Positions 58,766 to 64,000 of a stretch of DNA of 64,000 bases are shown here, piece by piece. The translations under genes and the position numbers were made by a program. The stretch comes from Nemania diffusa (taxonomy: Eukaryota > Ascomycota > Sordariomycetes > Xylariales > Xylariaceae). Under the pieces are notes generated by a model. It was not told where the DNA came from and did not search any database. It saw only the letters and a program-made list of their open reading frames with translations. The stretch spans positions 1,116,001-1,180,000 of the forward strand of contig JBBPUQ010000002.1 in NCBI GenBank assembly GCA_038501195.1, given 5' to 3'. Each line of letters opens with the position of its first letter. Position 1 is the stretch's first letter.

Positions 58766-59450
58766 TACTGCAGCAGCCTCATTCACATTTAAAGGAAGGA
58801 CATGATCCAGAACAATGTCTCGCGGTCGTACGCAGAGTTCCCTTTGTCGAAAGGTTCCTTTGTTCGTTTTCATTTGTTGCTTGCGGTGCATGGGATTGTC
58901 ATTTGACTTACAGACAGTAAGGCGTACGGAGCACACTCGTTGGCATTGTTTTTGGATGCGTAGGGGGTTGGGAGTGGATCGGAGGAAGCATACTCGGGGT
59001 TGGAGATGGCGGGTATAGGATGCAGATATCTATATAGTATTAACGAAACAACGTCTAGGTTTCAGTTTGGATTTTGCTATATTTCCTGGGGATTTAGGTT
59101 GTGGAATACACACCAATCAACCGTGATTTGTGTTGTGTAGTGTCGTGGGATGCCAGTTACACCACCATCTTTCCACCGGACAGCGTAACTTTTCGTCATC
59201 GTACATTCGTTATGTTTTCTCAACCCGGTTTCCGAACCAAATCTAACAGGTATTTTGTTCGTGTGTATGCGCTGTGTGTTCTATCCTCCGTTAAATATCT
59301 ATAACAGACATCCGCCGCCACAACGCCGAAAAGAAGTCTCAAACCGTGAACATCGCCATGCCTTTTCCTCGCCCAACTTAAACGCCGACCCATCCCATCC
59401 CATCCCAAATCCCACTCATCCCCGCCAGATAACAACTCCCTTTTTCCAAA
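58766..59450. other. Convergent spacer
   Basis: 685 bp between two 3' ends; no gene is seen. Antisense frames over the C-terminal part of the neighbouring large gene come from its biased codons. Confidence 0.5.
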
Positions 59451-59903
59451 TCACGCCAGAGCAGCCCCCACCACAAGAGCCCCCAGCGCGCCCAAAAGCC
59501 ACAACCGCAACGCATCCCTCCCAACCCCACTCGCCGCCGCCGTAGGCGCCCCGCCCGACGTGGACGGCGACGGCTGCGACCCGGCGCCGATGTAGCCGTT
59601 GGCGTAGTCGACGTGGAACTCGTAGGTCAGGCCGGCGGGCGAGCACTGCGTGCCGAGCGCGCACTGCTCCACGGCGCTCCAGGACCCCGAGCCGCAGCGC
59701 TGGAAGCTGGTGGTCATGCAGTTCCACTGGCCCTCCGAGCCCGCGCAGGAGGAGCCTACGGACTCCTGGCGGCGGGCGAGGGGTGTGGGTTCGCCTATTG
59801 CGGTGTTTGTGGGAGGGTTGGGTGGTGCGGCGAGGACGGTGAGGGCGAAGAGGGAGAGGATGGGGAGTTGGCGCCTGGGCTGGCGGTGGTGGGATGGTGG
59901 CAT
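59451..59903 (-). CDS. Small secreted cysteine-containing protein with GPI-like tail, 150 aa
   Basis: Single exon. An N-terminal signal region (LPILSLFALTVLAAP) follows a short basic stretch, with a LARRQ possible kexin site at about 41-45. The core SSCAGSEGQWNCMTTSFQRC and QCALGTQC holds five or six cysteines, then YEFHVDYANGYIGAG. A Ser/Thr/Pro linker leads to a hydrophobic C-terminus LRLWLLGALGALVVGAALA, as in GPI-anchored fungal wall proteins. Third positions are strongly GC-rich. The core resembles small fungal carbohydrate-binding-like or cell-wall proteins, but I cannot name the family. Confidence 0.75.
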   Translation of the reverse strand: MPPSHHRQPRRQLPILSLFALTVLAAPPNPPTNTAIGEPTPLARRQESVGSSCAGSEGQWNCMTTSFQRCGSGSWSAVEQCALGTQCSPAGLTYEFHVDYANGYIGAGSQPSPSTSGGAPTAAASGVGRDALRLWLLGALGALVVGAALA

Positions 59904-61640
59904 TGTGGGGATTGGGATTATGTATATGTTTATGAGGCGCCTTCGCGAGAATAAAGGATGGACTCCCGGTTTTTGTGTGAGATAATGAGATGCAGTGAGG
60001 AAAATATGTAATCTAGGTCAAGCATTCAACGAATGCTCCTCAAAGTCGAAGAGCAAGGGCAAAGTCGCACAGAAACCCCTCCGCCGAGTCACACAGTTTC
60101 GAAATCAAATAAATAGAATTATGGCGATTCAGATTTTCATTCCATTGTACAGTCACAGTCCTTTTATTCACAATCGAGTCGGAACTCACCGAGTATTCGT
60201 TTGCTTCGGTGAATCCACCGCTGTCGCGTTGGTGCCCGAGCCCAGACGTGGGCCATGCCGATTGGTAGGCTTTCCACCCGACTCCCTCAACGCCGGTTTC
60301 TCGCACATGGGTTAGGCAAATATAAACTTGTTTGTCAAGTAGGTGAGTCAGTGGCTTGGGTGTGAAGTTTTGTTACTCATCACCTTCTTAGCCACTTCTT
60401 TCCTTCTTGGAGTCGTCACGGCGCCGAGACCCTTGTATGACTTGACTAGATCTTAGGATGAAATAGTAAACACACAATTTACGATGCCGAATATATAAAA
60501 TTGTTTCTTTTCCAGTTCGCCTTTCACACTTAATCCGATATCGCTTTTCAGATCGTAGTCGCAATTGCGATGTGATGTAGAGATAGTAAGCCACGCCTTC
60601 ATCGACGGCGCACAAAACAATCCGGCTAGAAGATACAGCCCGAGAACTTCTTTTAGTACAGCCAAAACGTAGATTATTGAATAAATCAGCGTATGAACCC
60701 AAGGACTAAGAGTCTCTCACGAATAGACAGGGCATCCCGGGCATCCCCCGCCTAAAATGTCGTCTAGCTTGTCCTACACAGATTTCTCAGCATGCGGCGT
60801 TCTCGAAAGCTCCTATATAATCTACGATGTTAAGCCTAGCAGTCACGTACGACCATAGCCTCTAGAAAACTCGGCATCCCGTCCGCTCTGCCCTAGATAA
60901 GCTGGAGAGCGCCAGATTAGTAGTCGGGTCGGTGACGACCGGCGAATCCCTGGTGTTGTACGTTTCTTCTTTTCGTTTACTCCCCTGGGAGGCTCTGGGG
61001 TAGCTGGCACGCATAATTCCATTTGCTTTAACTGCAATGCATATGTAATACACTTGGCTAACACCCACGACTATTGACTTTACGATGGGTCAGTTGTTGA
61101 GTAACCTAGACAGTGATCTACCGGGGGGTTCGGAAACGATTTAAATATCATCCATAGGAGAGATAGTCGTTCATAAGAAATATGGAATTTTAGTTTGTGA
61201 TATAGCTTTTTGATAATACAGAGCTACAAGAAAATGAATGCGATGTGGCTAGCCACTAGTGTGATGTTTCCAGCAGCTTCAAGATAGGAGAACTTAACCT
61301 GTAAAATATAAGAGGGATACAATTACTTTGATAATAACTAGAGTTGCCATGCAGATCCAGGTCTCTATTTAGTAAAATTAACCATTGCCTAGGTAGTGTG
61401 AGATTTGAGAAAGTATATAAGTGTTACATCTATGTCATCCTTCCTCTTAGCCAGCAGAAATTTTCTGTCGAGTTACAAAAAAGCATTTAGCACAAGCACC
61501 AAAAATGAAGGCGCAACACACTTAACATAGATTTTTAACGTATAAGTGTAGTTATAGTAGCTTAATACAACGGTTGGTTGGTTGGTTAGTTGGTACCATT
61601 AACGCCGAGGAGAGGCTTTATAGCCTCTATACCTTTCTAA
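59904..61640. other. Gene-free flank before the AT block
   Basis: 1.7 kb of ordinary composition, falling towards A+T after 61100. A GGTT tetranucleotide run is at about 61571-61587. No gene is seen. Confidence 0.5.
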
Positions 61641-64000
61641 AAGTTTATAATATATAAAAGTTATTTTTACTATTTATTTTTACTTATAAAAAAACACTTT
61701 AATATATAAAATATTTTATAAATCAAACTATAAAAGTATATATAATAATTAAACTATATTTGTTAGTTTTGCTTTTTAAGTTTATATTTAATATTATATA
61801 ATTAAAGTTAAATCTTTTATAAAAATATAAATAAAAATTTAAATATAAAAAAAAAATAAAACTAAATATTATTAATAATATTATTTATAAAGTTTTAAAC
61901 TTTTATAAAATAATATTATTAAGCTATAATAATTTTAAATTAAGTTAATATATAAGCTTTATAGCAAAAGCTACAGCTTTAAAAAATAATAAATTAAAAT
62001 TATAATTAAAAATATATAGTTAAATAAAAAAAAAGAATATATATATATATATATTAATATATATAAAAGTAAGTTTTAAATTAATATTTTAAATGTTTTA
62101 TTTTAATATAAAAGCTTTTTAAAAAAATATTAAGTTATTTGTTAAAATTTTTAAAAAATAACAACTTTAAATAAAAGTTTAAATTTTTTATATTTTTTAA
62201 ACTGTTATTATTTTTTAAAAGTTAAAACTTAGCTTTATTAAATATATTAAAAATTTATTATATAGCTATAAATTTTATTATAAAACTTAGAAATAAAAAG
62301 ATCTAATAAAAATTTAAATATAAAAATTTATTTTTTGTTAAAATATTTAAAATATAGCTTATTAATATTAGATATATTATTAACTTTAAAAGTAAAAATA
62401 AATATAAATATAAATAAATTAAATATTATATTTTATTAATTATAAATAATTTTATATTTATATAAATAGTTTAGCTTTATTAGTTATAGTTGTTAATTTA
62501 TTAATAAAACTTAGTTTTTTTGCTAATTTAATATTATTAAGTTTTTTTTTTAAAATAATATTTAAAAATAAATTTTTTTATAAAAACTTATTATTTTTAA
62601 AAATTTATAAAAACTAATTAAGTTAATAATTAATTTAAATTAATATTTAACTAAAGTTTTATATAGTAATTTTAAATATAGTTAGCAATTTTTATATATT
62701 TTAATTTTTTAATAATATATAAAATATTTTAATATTTTAATTTTATTATATATATAATTATATATATTATTATAATTAAAGTTTTTATAATTTAATTTAT
62801 TTATTAATAATTAATATATATTTTTATATTAAATATTTTATAATTTTAATAAATATTTAAACTAAATTTTTAAATTTAGTTTTATATATATAAATAATAT
62901 TTTAGCTTTTTATTATTTTATAAATTTTTTTTTAAAAAATAGTTTTATAATTTTTTTTATTTTAGCTAATATAGTTAATAAATCTATTAAAAAAAATTAT
63001 AACTTTTTTTAGCTAATTTATTTATTATTTTATTATTTTTTATATTTTTGTAATTTAAAGTTTAATAAATATAAATTTTTAAAATATTAGTTATATTTTA
63101 AAATTTTAAAAAAACATTTTAAAAACTATTTATAAGTTTTTTATAAAAACTTTATATAATAATAATATTATTTATATATATATAAATAAAGTTTTTTTAT
63201 ATTATTTTTATTATATATTTTAAATTATATTTTATATTTTTTATTTTATTATTAAATATTTTAATAATATTAAAGCATTTTTTTTTAGTAATAAATTTAT
63301 TAGTTTTATAAATAATATATTTATATTTTATTATAAACTTTTTAAATTTTAAACTATTTAAAAATAACAAAATATAAATATTAAAAACTATTTTTTATTA
63401 TATTATAAAAACTTTTGCAGTTTTTTTTTTTAAAACAGTTATAATAAAATTTTTTAATTTTTATATATATTAAAAAATCAATAGTTTTAAATATAAAAAG
63501 TTTAATAATAAAATCATTATTATTTGTAGTTTTATTTTAACTTTTTAAAAATTATTAACATTTTTTTTTTTAGTAATAAATATAAAGTTGGTTTTTTTAA
63601 TAAATAAATAATAATTATTTACTGTTTTAATTTTAAATATTATATATATTTTATAAGTTTTAAATATTATTTTAACTATAAATAGTTTTATATTTTAATA
63701 TAAAGTTTTATTTAAAGTAGTTTTTTATATTAATAATATTATTTTTATTATTATTTTTAACATTTATTTTATATTTTTTAAATATTTTTAAATTTTAATG
63801 TTTATTTTTTTATTTTATAACTAAACTTTATTAATAAAAAGTTTTATAAAATTAAAATATTAAGCTTTAATATTATATATAATTATAAATAAAATATATA
63901 TAGTTATAACTTTATAAATTGTTTTAACTAAAAAGCTATATATTATATTAATAAAACTTTTTATATATTTAGCTATATTAAATATAATTACTATTTATTT
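61641..64000. repeat. Extremely AT-rich, probably RIP-mutated repeat block
   Basis: From about 61640 to the window end nearly every base is A or T; sampled 60-base rows carry about 1 to 4 G or C. The few C are mostly in ACT or GCT and the few G mostly follow A, so CpA and TpG are scarce. This is the footprint expected from repeat-induced point mutation (C to T in CpA on both strands). No frame is coding. The original repeat cannot be identified; it may be a pericentromeric or subtelomeric AT isochore. It continues beyond the window. Confidence 0.8.

Noticed and set aside
58015..58936. Minus-strand frames of 176-202 codons over the end of the large unknown gene
   Set aside because: Antisense reading of a Ser/Glu/Pro-rich low-complexity tail.
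59255..59985. Plus-strand frames across the small secreted protein gene
   Set aside because: They lack signal, cysteine pattern and plausible start; the minus frame has all three.
1..64000. tRNA, rRNA and CRISPR features
   Set aside because: No convincing cloverleaf, rRNA core or spaced direct-repeat array was found by eye. A TTCGATCC-like word near 43165 lacks the other arms.

Overview
The window reads as nuclear DNA of a filamentous ascomycete. Genes are split by short introns (about 48 to 153 bp) with GT..AG ends and CTAAC/CTAAT branch sites. There are fungal-only families (SAT4/rhodopsin-like 7-TM proteins, a PsuG-PsuK fusion, UTP18), and the right end is an extremely AT-rich block with the look of repeat-induced point mutation (RIP). 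Species cannot be named; a Sordariomycete is a guess.

Positions 1.2-33.5 kb hold what I read as a secondary-metabolite cluster. It contains an alpha/beta hydrolase (-), a microsomal P450 'A' (+), a group A flavin monooxygenase (+), berberine-bridge-like FAD oxidases BBE1 (+) and BBE2 (-), P450 'B' (+), a UbiA prenyltransferase (-), an aldehyde dehydrogenase (+), SAT4-like membrane protein 1 (+), P450 'C' (+), SAT4-like proteins 2 and 3 (-,-), BBE3 (+) and a short-chain dehydrogenase (-). No PKS, NRPS, terpene cyclase, transporter or transcription factor gene is visible. The gene set suits prenylation of an aromatic acceptor followed by heavy oxidation of ring and side chain, as in prenylated hydroquinone/epoxyquinone meroterpenoids. 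The acceptor would come from primary metabolism or from a gene outside the window. The product is unknown.

Positions 33.5-48 kb are gene-poor: a GC3-rich cupin gene, a secreted ribonuclease T2 with a C-terminal extension, and a secreted GPI-type protein, separated by long stretches with no recognisable gene and perhaps decayed repeats.

Positions 48.2-60 kb look like conserved housekeeping sequence: a mitochondrial-type bifunctional pseudouridine-5'-phosphate glycosidase/pseudouridine kinase, the U3 snoRNP protein UTP18, a small conserved basic protein, a 1021-residue protein of unknown function and a small secreted cysteine-containing protein.

Positions 61.6-64.0 kb are almost pure A+T and contain no gene. 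Splice sites were placed by hand from reading frame, splice consensus and family continuity. Every joined model given with exon lengths keeps a single open frame except SAT4-like protein 3, whose middle could not be resolved.
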